Assembly: GCA_902803365.1 (NCBI GenBank)
Contig: CADCPU010000184.1
Span: 1 to 25,693, forward strand
Origin: Oscillospiraceae bacterium
Lineage (GTDB): Bacteria > Bacillota_A > Clostridia > Saccharofermentanales > Saccharofermentanaceae
DNA: 25,693 nucleotides
Direction of reading: 5' to 3'
Shown: positions 5,460-15,000 of the stretch, one piece after another
How the letters are laid out: the number at the start of each line of letters is the position of its first letter
Position numbering within the stretch: position 1 is the stretch's first letter
Translations under genes and position numbers: made by a program
The notes under the pieces: model-generated
Database searches by the model: none
Told to the model about the DNA's origin: nothing
Seen by the model: the letters and a program-made list of their open reading frames with translations, nothing else

Positions 5460-8400
5460 TCAGTATGGCAATATTCTTGCTTCAACGCATTTATCCGTGA
5501 ACTCCTGACTTCTCGTGAAGCCGTAGACGACATCTGCGCGAGGTGTGCCGGAAGCCATCAGGCCGAGCCAGTATGTGCTGCCGTCTTCATCTGCCTCACG
5601 GTTCATGAACGTCGCGTAGAGTCGGTTCAGGAAATCCTTGTCGGACAGTTTGTAATCCTCCATCTCCTGACTCAGGAAGAATGATGCTCCTACCTGTTCG
5701 CCCGTGATCTCGAAATTAGCGAGCGCGGATGCCCAGTACTGGCGTCCTTCTTCATCGTAGGTACGGCCCATCGCCGTGGTGTACATTCTCTCAACGAAAG
5801 CATATGTCAATTCAGTCGGAGCAATAACGCCTGTCGGTTTGATCTCGCCACCTGAACGGATACCGTATTCTGCGCAAGTGTCAGCCCACTCCTGTGAGAA
5901 GATGAACCCGTTTGCAACAGTTACGCGATCCATTGTACCGTTCTTAAGCTGATCGAGCCAGAAAGCCTTACCTTCTGCCTCAGGGTCTCGACCGAAGAAG
6001 GTCTTGTAGAGAATGGTTACGAATTCATCATCCGTTGTATTGCGGTTCTCAAACTCAGGGCTGAAGATGAAGCCTTGTGCTACTTCAGCACCGGTGCGGT
6101 TGAAGTTCCATAGTTCTTCTGACCAGTATGCGGCACCTTCTTCCTCCGGCTCACGATCGAGGACATAGATGTAGATCCTCTTTACAAAGTCCATGATCCT
6201 GGACTTTGACTGATCATGAGTATCAGCCGTAACACTGCCTGTTACAGCAGGGACATCTGTAGGAATCGGTGTTGCCGTTGCATCAGTCTTATCTGATAGA
6301 GCAGTTGTCGGAACAGCTGTTATCTTGGCAGTCGTAGGTACAGGTGTAACTGTTGCCGTTGGCTTAACTGTAGGAACTGCGGTTGGTGTTGCCTTAACTG
6401 TCGTAGTCGGTGTTGCAGTTGCAACTGTTGTTGGTGTTGCTGTAGGTGTAGCGGTAGCTGCTGCCGTCGGTGTTGCTGTTGGTTTAGTTGTAGGTTTAGC
6501 TGTTGCAGTAGGCTTTACAGTTGCCGTTGGTTTAACAGTCGGCTTAACCGTTGCTGTTGGTTTTACTGTAGCCGTTGGCTTGACCGTAGGTTTTGCAGTT
6601 GCAGTAGGCTTAACTGTCGGCTTTACGGTTGCCGTAGGTTTTACTGTTGGCTTAACCGTTGCCGTTGGCTTAACAGTAGGCTTTACTGTCGCGGTCGGCT
6701 TAACTGTTGGTTTTACCGTTGCCGTTGGCTTAACTGTTGGTTTTACCGTAGCCGTTGGCTTGACCGTAGGTTTTGCAGTTGCCGTTGGCTTAACTGTCGG
6801 TTTTGTAGTCGCAGTCGGCTTAACAGTAGGCTTTGGTGTAGCTGTTGGCTTTACTGTCGGTTTTGGTGTAGCGGTCGGTGTAACCTGCGGATTATCAGCC
6901 GTGACTATGATCTCTTTAGTCCCGGTAAAGTTTCCAATACCTTTGGCATTAAAAGTAGCTACACCTGCTAACAAATCAATGTTTTGCGTCATTGTATAGT
7001 CTGTATTATTCCTGAGAGACACGCCGCCAAAGAACAACGTCAAAGTCATTTGGGCAGGGTCACCGGAGCTACCAGGCGAAACCTTATAAGTGGCATTTGA
7101 GATATTCGCCGGGTTGATCGTGAACGAGGCAGTTGCTATGCCCTTATATTTTCCTATACCGACAATGTTGACTGTACCTGTACCGGCATTGATATTCGTT
7201 CCATATGTCAATCTATAATCAACGCCATAAGTAAGGTTTTTACTTAATTTAACAGCACTTGCGGCAGGTCTGATCTGGTTGTGTGTATAGGTGTAAGTTC
7301 CTGTAACACTAGCGGTAATGACTTTGGATATTACTATCTGCGTCAACGTCTGCTTGACAGTCGTTGTACCTTGGAGGTTCTTCTTGCCCGTAACTTTCCA
7401 ATAAGCATCCATGCCCTCGATTTTCGAAAGTTCGACAGTATAATCTTCACCCTTCACCAGCGACGTGGAACCAAATGTCGCAGTTGCCGGTTTCCAAGTA
7501 GGGTTATCCGAATATTCAGTAGCATTGAAAGTGAATTTAGCGTTAGCTATGTTACCCTTGGTAATCGTGAACCCAGCATAAGCAGTGTCGGTAAAGTTAT
7601 TGATTCCTTCACATATGACGTAGGCCTCATTACCAACTGCGGTATTATATCTATAGCCGGTGATCTTATAATCAACACCTTCTTTAAGAGTCTTTCCATT
7701 AAAAGTGAGGACCGGCTTAGGCTTAAGCGGATCTCCAGTATAGACCTGTGAAGGAGCCGATTCATCAGAATAGTTTAACGGTGCGGGCTCGATCTTAAAT
7801 GTAGCTGTTGCCGAGCCAATGAAACTACGCTTACATGTGACATTAACCGTCGCTGTTCCTGCGTTTATATTATTCGAAAATGTTCTTGTGAAATCATCAG
7901 TACCTCTGGCCCATCCGTCAACGAAGACGAAGAAGCTTGGCTCTATCGCACTGCCTGTATATGTACAAGCTCTGATATCGTCGATCCTTATCTTACCATC
8001 AACATTACAAGGCAAGATATTGAACTTGATCTTTTTAGTTCCGGTAAACGGTGATCCTTCCTCAGGTGTACATATTGCCGTGGCAACACCGCCGTGCGTA
8101 TTATCTTCATAGGTAACTTTATACTTAGTAAGGTCAACTTTATTTCCGTGTACATAAAGTTTAACTGCCGGCTCCATACCGGAAGACATAGCAAAAAAAC
8201 TTGTATCAAATGTCACATCCGGTATCGGATCAGCAGTACACTTGGAAATATCTCCCTTTTCGATATTAAAGGAAGCTATCTTATAGATCGGACCTTCATA
8301 ATTATTCACACCACGCAGATAAGTCCACAAGTCACTACGACCTGATACATCTATCGTGATATAACATGTACCTGTCTTGAAGGCAACTGTATAATCAGGA

Positions 8401-8672
8401 TTATTAACATCGTTGGGAAAACTGTATAAACACGTATAGTCCTGTCCCGGCACCAGAGTCTGGCCATTGATCATGATCCTCGGCTGAGGAGCAGCATCTC
8501 CGAATTTGATGCTTGTAGGAATGGAATCCAGGATCGTAATGCCCTTTGTATATGGGCTTGCAGTCTCGTACTTGATCAGATTACCCATATCAGCCTTGGC
8601 ATAACTTGGCATAGCCAAGAGCAAGACTAATATCGACATCACTGTCAAAAGTCTCGTTAACAGTTTATTCAT
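5460..8672 (-). CDS. Secreted surface protein: Ig-like repeats, Pro/Thr stalk, C-terminal DUF4214 domains
   Basis: A 1070-residue protein with AAGAGGTG about 9 bases before its ATG. Residues 1-27 are a signal peptide (basic start, hydrophobic ILVLLLAM core, SYAKA cleavage region). Residues about 30-595 hold roughly seven beta-rich repeats of an Ig-like/MBG type, with recurring YTGs.i.P, L..G.DY and a closing FxI strand. Residues about 597-800 are a Pro/Thr/Lys/Ala stalk with a 10-residue period built on KPTVKPTATV, likely extended and possibly glycosylated. From about 820 to the end there are two DUF4214 copies, each with paired motifs like LYKTFFGRDPEAEGKAFWL and GFIFSQEW. DUF4214 is common on bacterial exported proteins, sometimes next to glycosyltransferases; its role is unproven. 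There is no LPXTG motif or C-terminal membrane anchor, so attachment, if any, is by another means. It is monocistronic, with its own promoter and terminator. Confidence 0.9.
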   Translation of the reverse strand: MNKLLTRLLTVMSILVLLLAMPSYAKADMGNLIKYETASPYTKGITILDSIPTSIKFGDAAPQPRIMINGQTLVPGQDYTCLYSFPNDVNNPDYTVAFKTGTCYITIDVSGRSDLWTYLRGVNNYEGPIYKIASFNIEKGDISKCTADPIPDVTFDTSFFAMSSGMEPAVKLYVHGNKVDLTKYKVTYEDNTHGGVATAICTPEEGSPFTGTKKIKFNILPCNVDGKIRIDDIRACTYTGSAIEPSFFVFVDGWARGTDDFTRTFSNNINAGTATVNVTCKRSFIGSATATFKIEPAPLNYSDESAPSQVYTGDPLKPKPVLTFNGKTLKEGVDYKITGYRYNTAVGNEAYVICEGINNFTDTAYAGFTITKGNIANAKFTFNATEYSDNPTWKPATATFGSTSLVKGEDYTVELSKIEGMDAYWKVTGKKNLQGTTTVKQTLTQIVISKVITASVTGTYTYTHNQIRPAASAVKLSKNLTYGVDYRLTYGTNINAGTGTVNIVGIGKYKGIATASFTINPANISNATYKVSPGSSGDPAQMTLTLFFGGVSLRNNTDYTMTQNIDLLAGVATFNAKGIGNFTGTKEIIVTADNPQVTPTATPKPTVKPTATPKPTVKPTATTKPTVKPTATAKPTVKPTATVKPTVKPTATVKPTVKPTATVKPTVKPTATVKPTVKPTATVKPTVKPTATAKPTVKPTATVKPTATVKPTVKPTATVKPTATAKPTTKPTATPTAAATATPTATPTTVATATPTTTVKATPTAVPTVKPTATVTPVPTTAKITAVPTTALSDKTDATATPIPTDVPAVTGSVTADTHDQSKSRIMDFVKRIYIYVLDREPEEEGAAYWSEELWNFNRTGAEVAQGFIFSPEFENRNTTDDEFVTILYKTFFGRDPEAEGKAFWLDQLKNGTMDRVTVANGFIFSQEWADTCAEYGIRSGGEIKPTGVIAPTELTYAFVERMYTTAMGRTYDEEGRQYWASALANFEITGEQVGASFFLSQEMEDYKLSDKDFLNRLYATFMNREADEDGSTYWLGLMASGTPRADVVYGFTRSQEFTDKCVEARILPY
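6480..6890 (-). repeat. 30-bp-period tandem repeat encoding the Pro/Thr stalk
   Basis: Imperfect 30-base units (10 codons, KPTVKPTATV and variants) run head to tail inside the surface-protein gene. Third-codon positions vary between units while the residues stay nearly constant, so the peptide pattern rather than the DNA is conserved. Open frames on the opposite strand through this stretch are artefacts of the repeat. Confidence 0.85.
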
Positions 8673-8702
8673 AACACAGACACCTCTTATTTATTTTTTG
8701 TC

Positions 8703-8742
8703 ATTGTATCAGACGTTTTTGGGAAAAACAACGAGTTCCCAA
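8703..8742 (-). promoter_or_regulatory. Promoter and operator-like palindrome of the surface-protein gene
   Basis: The minus strand has -35 TTGTTT (8726-8731), a 17-base spacer and an extended -10 TGATACAAT (TACAAT at 8703-8708), 30 bases before the ATG. A 7-bp inverted repeat TTGGGAA-N10-TTCCCAA (8719-8725 and 8736-8742) brackets the -35, where a repressor dimer could act. The rest of the 209-base gap up to metE contains TTACCT, 16 bases, then TGATATAGAT as a weak plus-strand promoter candidate for metE. I see no riboswitch in it. Confidence 0.55.
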
Positions 8743-8881
8743 GACCCATTTACCTAGTATCTTACTGCTGATATAGATTTTATCTATGGCACTCTATGAA
8801 AAATGTATGTTAACACATAGCAGCCGATATATGGTTCAATCTTGTCATCGAAAAATCAAATCAGACAGGAGACGAAAATAT

Positions 8882-11128
8882 ATGAAGACATCAGTTATCG
8901 GTTATCCTAGGATCGGCGCTCTTCGCGAACTCAAGTTTGCAAGCGAAAAGTATTTCAAGGGCGAGATCTCTCAGGAAGAACTCAAGAACGCAGCAAAAGA
9001 GATCAGGATCAACAACCTCAAGCTCCAGAAGGAAAACGGAATCGACCTCATCCCTACAGGCGACTTCTCTTTCTACGACAACCTTCTCGACGTTGCTCAG
9101 CTCTTGAACGCTGTACCTAAGCGCTACAAGGAGCTCAAAGTATCTGAGCTCGACACATACTTTGCAATGGCAAGAGGCTATCAGAAGGACGGCGGTGACG
9201 TTAAGGCCCTCCCTATGAAGAAGTGGTTCAACACAAACTACCACTATATCGTTCCTGAGATCGAGGACGACGCACAGATCAAGGTAAGCACGAACACACC
9301 TTTCGAGCTCTACGAAGAAGCTAAGGCAAACGGCATCAATGCAGTTCCGAGCATCTTGGGCGGCTTCACTTTCCTTAAGCTCGCAAGATTCGTAGGAAGC
9401 AAGACGGCAGCTGATTTTGAGGCAGCAGTCATCGCAGCATATAAGGAGATCATCTCCAAGTTCAAGGCAGCAGGCGCAAAGATCGTAAGGATCGACGAGC
9501 CTTATCTCGTAAGAGACTTAAGCAAGGCTGACATCGAGCTTTTCCAGCGCATCTATAACGCACTCCTCGCTGACAAGGCAGGCGTTCAGATCTACCTCCA
9601 GACATATTTCGGTGACATCCGCGACTGCGCAGACGAGGTTTTCGCGCTCGACTTTGACGCAATCGGACTTGACTTCATCGAAGGCAAGAAGACAGAAGAG
9701 ATCGTAAAGAAGTTCCCTTCAGACAAGATCCTCATCGCAGGTCTCGTTAATGGTAAGAACATCTGGAGAACAAACTACGCTAAGGTCGAGGAGAAGCTAG
9801 CTACTCTCAAGGCCAAGGAAGTCATCCTCGGTACATCCTGCTCACTTCTTCACGTACCTTGCACGGTCAAGAGCGAGACAAAGCTTCCTGCTGACGTTCT
9901 GAAGCACTTCGCTTTCGCAGCAGAAAAGCTCCAGGAGCTCTCCGATATCGCATCCGGCAACAAGGATTCAGAGGCTTTCAAGAATAACGCGGCACTCTTT
10001 GCAACAAAGCGTACAGAGGACAACGTTGAGATCAGAAACAAGGTAGCTGCTCTTACAAAGGATGACTTCATCCGTAAGCCTGCTTTTGCAGAGCGCGAAA
10101 AGATCCAGAAGGAAGCATTGAAGCTCCCTCTTTTCCCTACAACGACTATCGGTTCCTTCCCTCAGACTTCCGAGGTACGTAAGACACGTGCTGCATTTAA
10201 GAAGAACGAGATCAGCAAGGATCAGTATGAGACATTCATCAAGGAGAAGATCGCAGAGTGCGTTAAGCTCCAGGAAGAGATCGGTCTTGACGTTCTCGTT
10301 CACGGTGAGTTCGAGCGTAACGACATGGTCGAGTACTTCGGCGAGTGCCTCGACGGCTTCCTCTTCACACAGTTTGCATGGGTACAGTCCTACGGTACAC
10401 GTTGCGTTAAGCCGCCGGTCGTTTGGGGCGACATCTCACGTGCACGCCGCATGACAGTCGACTGGTCCGTATATACACAGAGCCTTACAGATAAGTATGT
10501 AAAGGGCATGCTCACAGGTCCTGTTACGATCCTCAACTGGTCATTCCCGAGAGAAGACCTCTCCATCAAGGACACTATCCTTCAGATCGCTCTCGCTATC
10601 CGCGACGAGGTATTGGACCTTGAGGCAAACGGCATCAAGATCATCCAGGTTGACGAAGCTGCTCTTCGTGAGAAGCTCCCTCTCCGTAAGGCTGACTGGC
10701 ACGAAGACTATCTCGACTTTGCGATCCCTGCGTTCAATCTCGTTCACAGCGGACTTAAGCCTGAGACACAGCTCCACACACATATGTGCTACAGCGAGTT
10801 CACGGATATCATCCCTGACATCGACAACATGGATGCAGACGTTATCACTTTCGAGGCTTCCCGTTCGGATCTCCTGATCCTCGACGCACTGAAGGAAAAC
10901 AACTTCAGGACAGAAGTAGGCCCTGGTGTATATGATATCCACTCACCACGTATCCCTTCCGTTGAAGAGCTCACGACTGCTATCACGAAGATCGCTGAGA
11001 AGGTAGACATCAAGAAGCTCTGGGTAAACCCTGACTGCGGTCTTAAGACACGCGGCAACGAAGAGACGATCCCAAGCCTTAAGAACCTCGTAGAGGCTGC
11101 TGCTATCGCACGCAAGACTTTGGGCTGA
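8882..11128 (+). CDS. metE: Cobalamin-independent methionine synthase MetE
   Basis: A 748-residue protein (E. coli MetE is 753). The start at 8882 is chosen for AGGAGA about 8 bases upstream and for the family's opening [12 protein letters not shown]; the open frame extends further upstream without a ribosome-binding site. It transfers a methyl group from 5-methyl-tetrahydropteroyl-triglutamate to homocysteine, in the cytoplasm, using zinc. The N-terminal half is the MetE N-domain (RIDEPYL). The C-terminal catalytic half has [41 protein letters not shown] and [14 protein letters not shown]. It also has the zinc and active-site set: HTHMCYSEF (His-x-Cys), a Glu in ITFEASRSD, and Cys in [11 protein letters not shown] near residue 718. 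Codon use is strongly biased, suggesting high expression. metF follows 92 bases downstream. Confidence 0.98.
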   Translation: MKTSVIGYPRIGALRELKFASEKYFKGEISQEELKNAAKEIRINNLKLQKENGIDLIPTGDFSFYDNLLDVAQLLNAVPKRYKELKVSELDTYFAMARGYQKDGGDVKALPMKKWFNTNYHYIVPEIEDDAQIKVSTNTPFELYEEAKANGINAVPSILGGFTFLKLARFVGSKTAADFEAAVIAAYKEIISKFKAAGAKIVRIDEPYLVRDLSKADIELFQRIYNALLADKAGVQIYLQTYFGDIRDCADEVFALDFDAIGLDFIEGKKTEEIVKKFPSDKILIAGLVNGKNIWRTNYAKVEEKLATLKAKEVILGTSCSLLHVPCTVKSETKLPADVLKHFAFAAEKLQELSDIASGNKDSEAFKNNAALFATKRTEDNVEIRNKVAALTKDDFIRKPAFAEREKIQKEALKLPLFPTTTIGSFPQTSEVRKTRAAFKKNEISKDQYETFIKEKIAECVKLQEEIGLDVLVHGEFERNDMVEYFGECLDGFLFTQFAWVQSYGTRCVKPPVVWGDISRARRMTVDWSVYTQSLTDKYVKGMLTGPVTILNWSFPREDLSIKDTILQIALAIRDEVLDLEANGIKIIQVDEAALREKLPLRKADWHEDYLDFAIPAFNLVHSGLKPETQLHTHMCYSEFTDIIPDIDNMDADVITFEASRSDLLILDALKENNFRTEVGPGVYDIHSPRIPSVEELTTAITKIAEKVDIKKLWVNPDCGLKTRGNEETIPSLKNLVEAAAIARKTLG

Positions 11129-11146
11129 TAAAAGAACGCTCCTATG

Positions 11147-11193
11147 CGGTCGTCGTCCTTGCCTTCATTCACCCTCATAAAGGGCGGCGGCCG
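11147..11193 (+). other. metE-metF intercistronic stem-loop
   Basis: A 12-bp stem pairs 11147-11158 (CGGTCGTCGTCC) with 11182-11193 (GGGCGGCGGCCG) across a 23-base loop. All three non-Watson-Crick pairs are U-G on the plus-strand RNA, so it folds only as the metE-metF transcript. There is no U-tract after it, so it is more likely a processing, stabilising or partial-attenuation element than a terminator. A TATAAT at about 11204-11209 lacks a -35. Confidence 0.6.
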
Positions 11194-11220
11194 ACTCCTT
11201 AGAATATAATAGGTAAACAA

Positions 11221-12078
11221 ATGAAAACGACAGAACTATTCAAGAAGAAAACAGTATTCTCACTCGAGATCTTCCCTCCGCGTCCTGATATGGGCGAGGA
11301 TGTCATCTACGACACGCTCAACGAGTTAGGCGGCCTGTCCCCTGACTTCATAAGCGTGACCTTCGGAAAGAACAGCGGCACCGACGGCTGCCGTACAGTT
11401 AAGATCGCTTCCGACATCAAGCACAAGTACAATGTCGAGAGCATCGCGCACCTCCCGTGCATCTCTTCCGACAAGGCGCAGATGACGAGGATCCTCGATA
11501 AGCTCAAGGCCAACGGTATCGAAAACGTTCTTGCACTCAGAGGCGATGTACCGGAAGGCTGTGTACCGGGCGGTGACTTCAAGTACGCAAGCGATCTTAT
11601 CTCCTTCATACGCGAAAATTACGACTTTAACATCCTCGCGGCTTGCTATCCCGAGATCCATCCGGAGAGCGGCAGCGAAGAAGCTGACATCCAAAATCTC
11701 AAGCGCAAGGTCGAGTGCGGCGCTGATCACCTTATCACGCAGCTCTTCCTCGACAACTCGCACTTCTATCGCTTTATGTACAAGATCAACCGCCACGGCA
11801 TTAACGTTCCTGTCGAAGCAGGCATCATGCCTGTAACAAACCGCCGCCAGACGGAGCGCATGGTCAAGATGTGCGGAGTCTCTCTCCCTTCAAAGTTCGT
11901 ACGTATCCTTGACAGATACGGCGACAACGACCGTGCCCTCAAAGACGCGGGTATCGCCTATGCGGTAGACCAGATCACCGATCTCATCGCAACAGGCGTT
12001 GACGGCATCCATCTCTATACGATGAACGACCCTTATGTCGCTCACAAGATCTACGACGCCGTCAAGACATTGCTGTAA
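11221..12078 (+). CDS. metF: 5,10-methylenetetrahydrofolate reductase MetF
   Basis: A 285-residue flavoprotein of normal length. It reduces 5,10-methylene-THF to 5-methyl-THF, the methyl source for MetE. The TIM-barrel family motifs are present: SLEIFPPR with catalytic Glu16, the DFISVTFG strand near 42-49, the IENVLALRGD block near 100-109 (Asp109 being the flavin-side Asp), AACYPEIHPES, the long GADHLITQLFLDN segment, and GIMPVTN. The ribosome-binding site is weak (AGGT, 7 bases upstream) compared with metE, which may lower its expression relative to metE. It lies in one transcription unit with metE and has a terminator that reaches into the convergent gene. Confidence 0.97.
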   Translation: MKTTELFKKKTVFSLEIFPPRPDMGEDVIYDTLNELGGLSPDFISVTFGKNSGTDGCRTVKIASDIKHKYNVESIAHLPCISSDKAQMTRILDKLKANGIENVLALRGDVPEGCVPGGDFKYASDLISFIRENYDFNILAACYPEIHPESGSEEADIQNLKRKVECGADHLITQLFLDNSHFYRFMYKINRHGINVPVEAGIMPVTNRRQTERMVKMCGVSLPSKFVRILDRYGDNDRALKDAGIAYAVDQITDLIATGVDGIHLYTMNDPYVAHKIYDAVKTLL

Positions 12079-12098
12079 AATATGTGAATAAAGTTCTG

Positions 12099-15000
12099 TT
12101 AACCTTCGCCGTTCTCATCCTTGGGAGCGGCGTTTTCTTTGCCCTCTTCAGCAGGCTTGCCCTCTTCAGGCTGTTTGCCCTCAGCTGCGAACTTCTTGTG
12201 GATGTTATCGATGTCATCGAACGTACCGCCTCCGACATCGTTCTTAGCCTTGAAGCCGCCCTTTTCGACGATCCTCAAGAACGCATCAACAACGTCAGGC
12301 GTAAGCTGAGTGCCGGATACTTCCGTAATGATGGATACGACCTTCTCGAAGTTCATGCGCTTACGGTATGGCCTGTCGGAATACATCGCGTCAAAGGTAT
12401 CTGCAACTGCGATGATCTGTGCGGCACGGGGGATCTCATCACCCTTAAGATGATCAGGATAGCCCTTGCCGTCAGGACGCTCGTGATGCGACAGCGCACC
12501 TGCTGCAAGTTCAGGCATGATCTTGATCTTCTCGAGTACGTCATTACCGCGTGTCGGATGCTCCTTGATCTTCTCGAATTCCTCATCGGTAAGCTTACCC
12601 GGCTTATTGAGGATATCTGCAGGGATACCGATCTTGCCGATATCGTGGAGGAGGGCGATGTCGTAATACTTCTCGACTGTCTCCTCATCGTATCCGAGCT
12701 CATCTGCGAGCATCTTCGTGTAGTTAGCTACACGCTGAGAATGGCCTCGCGTATACTTGTCCTTCATATCGATCGTGACAGCGAAAGCCTCGCAGATCTC
12801 GCGGATGAGCTTTCTGTCTTCGAGAGCTTTCTTCTCGAGTTTCTTGATGCGTCTTCGAACGAATACCAGAACGACTGCTACGACACCTGCAATAAGAAGC
12901 GCGATAAGAAGTGCCCTGAACCAGACCTTCTCGAAAAGACTCTTCGTCTTGATGATCGACATTTTGACAGACAACGAGCCGTTTTCGAGTTCGATTATAA
13001 AGTTATATTTGCCGCCCTTGAGATTCGTATAACTGATGAGTCCCATATCGCTTCTGCGGACGGAAGTCATCTCAGTGTCAAAGCCTTCGAGCATATAGCG
13101 CACGGTCGGATCGACAAGTGCGTAGGAATAGACATAAGCGCGGATGGATACTTTCTGTGCGTCTTCGCTGATCTTAAAACAGCCTTCATCATCCGGATAC
13201 ACCTTCTCGCCGTCAACTTCGATAAACGGAACGCTGAGCTTGTACTCGACTGACGAATCGAAGTCCTCATCGATATTGACCTTACCGACACAGGTATTAC
13301 CTGCGATATAGAGAACGCCGTCCTCGCTCAATGCAGAATAGGAGTTCGAAGTAGTGATGCAAGGCAGGCCGTCGCTCACGCCGTAATGGGATACGTGCTC
13401 AACGTTATCGTTCAGGAGTTCGTCGACCGGCACGACGTGGATGCCGTTACTGTTCAAGACCCACATATCGCCCGACTTGTTCTCGTACAAGTCAAAGTTA
13501 TTCGCATACGGGAAGGTCGTGATCTTGTGGACATTAAGATCCGCATCAAGATATGCGAGAGCATTGCTCGCGACGATCCAGAAGATGTTTCTTACCGGAT
13601 CTCTCTTGATCCTCAAGATAACTTCAGAAGAAAGGCCCTCTGCTACACCGATGTGCCTGGTCTCAGGGCCGTTGATGACATAGATACCCTCACCGTCAGT
13701 ACCTGCGAGGATATTGCCTTTATCGTCTTTCGAGAGCGTCAGGACCTCGAGATTCTCAAGGCCATAGACGGTGTCGTAATGCTTGGTTATGAGGTTTCCC
13801 TTGATCTCGACTACACCGCCCGTACAAGCTGCGAGCATGGTGCCGTCCTCGTTTTCGAAAACGACTCTTACACGGTTAGACGGCAGACCGTCCTCAGTCG
13901 TAAATGAAGTCGCTCTTCCCTCCTTCGGATCAAACCTGACAAGTCCGTAATCACCAAATGACGCGATCCAGAGCTTACCGCTCGAATCCTTCGTTATCGA
14001 CCTGATCTTCGAATCAGCAAGGAGCGTTATGAGGTCATTACAGTCGATCTTCTGACCGCCTGCGGTAAGGCAGCTCTCAAGCTTTACATTATTTATAAGG
14101 ACGCCGTCACCTACGACCTTAAGGCCCTTATCCTCACCGATATAGAGCCTGCCGTCGCAAAGACACGTGCTGTTTACTACACTTGAAGGGAGACCGTACT
14201 CAACAAAGATATCGGCAAAGCGGTTCGGCACGATCTTCATGACGCCCTGTCTGCTCGATGCGAACCAGAGATTACCCTGGAAATCCGCGAGCATGTCGTC
14301 AACTGCACTCGTAACAGGAAGACCGTCCATCGAGATCATCCTGCCGTCAGACCAGAATCCGATGCCGTTATCTGCGCAGATCCAAAGCTGCCCCATTATC
14401 TCTCTGATGCAGTTGATGCTCTCGAGATTGCCTGTGTAGATCGTTCTCTCTTTGTCGATCTCTTTTCCGAATCTTACGTGATAGATCTCGGATTTTTCGG
14501 TTCCGAAGTATACATATCCGGGATTTGCATAGTCAGGACAGATGGCACGCACGCCTTCCATACCGATCTTTGAGCAATCGTAACCGATGACGTTTCCGTC
14601 AGGAGCGATCGAAAAGACATAACCCTCGATCGTAACTCCGAAGATCGTTCCGTCAGGTCCGATCATGAGTTCTCTTACATATGCGGTATTGAGCGTAGGA
14701 TCATCGAAGGTCCTGATCTCGCCGTCGGTACCGACTATCGAGATACCGTGAGTAGTCGCGATATAGACCTCGCCGTTGTTGTCTTCACAGAAAGCTCTTA
14801 TCGTCGCGGAGCCCAAGCCGTCCTGCTTGCCGTAGAGCTTGATCTCGTTCTTGTCCATGACGGCCGCGCCATTGTCGTTCGTACCGATCCAGAGCCTGTC
14901 ACGGCTGTCGACATAGAGCGTACATACGCTGGAGATACCGGTAGTGGAATCTATCCTCTCAAAGCTGACCCCGTCATATCTTATGAGACCACCGTAACTT

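Noticed and set aside
5242..5508. An 88-residue plus-strand ORF with LLRVAK-type peptide repeats
   Set aside because: It crosses the large hairpin, the 42-bp array and the opposing terminator, has no Shine-Dalgarno, and its peptide repetition is explained by the 42-base (14-codon) DNA period. A similar frame at locus 2 is rejected for the same reason.
6480..6890. Periodic repeats that might suggest a CRISPR array
   Set aside because: Units of 30 bases run head to tail without unique spacers, lie inside a gene and encode a regular KPTVKPTATV peptide.
6325..6999. A 224-residue plus-strand open frame of Val/Gly/Ala repeats
   Set aside because: It is the mirror of the 30-base tandem repeat of the minus-strand surface protein. 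It has no ribosome-binding site, and the coding strand has a signal peptide and recognisable domains.
8743..8881. A SAM, cobalamin or T-box leader before metE
   Set aside because: The leader is under 140 bases, with no S-box, B12-box or T-box motif and no terminator hairpin.
8786..8881. Upstream extension of MetE from base 8786
   Set aside because: MetE proteins begin at the VIGYPRIG region, the AGGAGA site serves 8882, and the extra residues match nothing.
10188..10454. Serine/arginine-rich frames inside metE
   Set aside because: They are out-of-frame shadows of a clear metE reading frame, produced by its strong codon bias.
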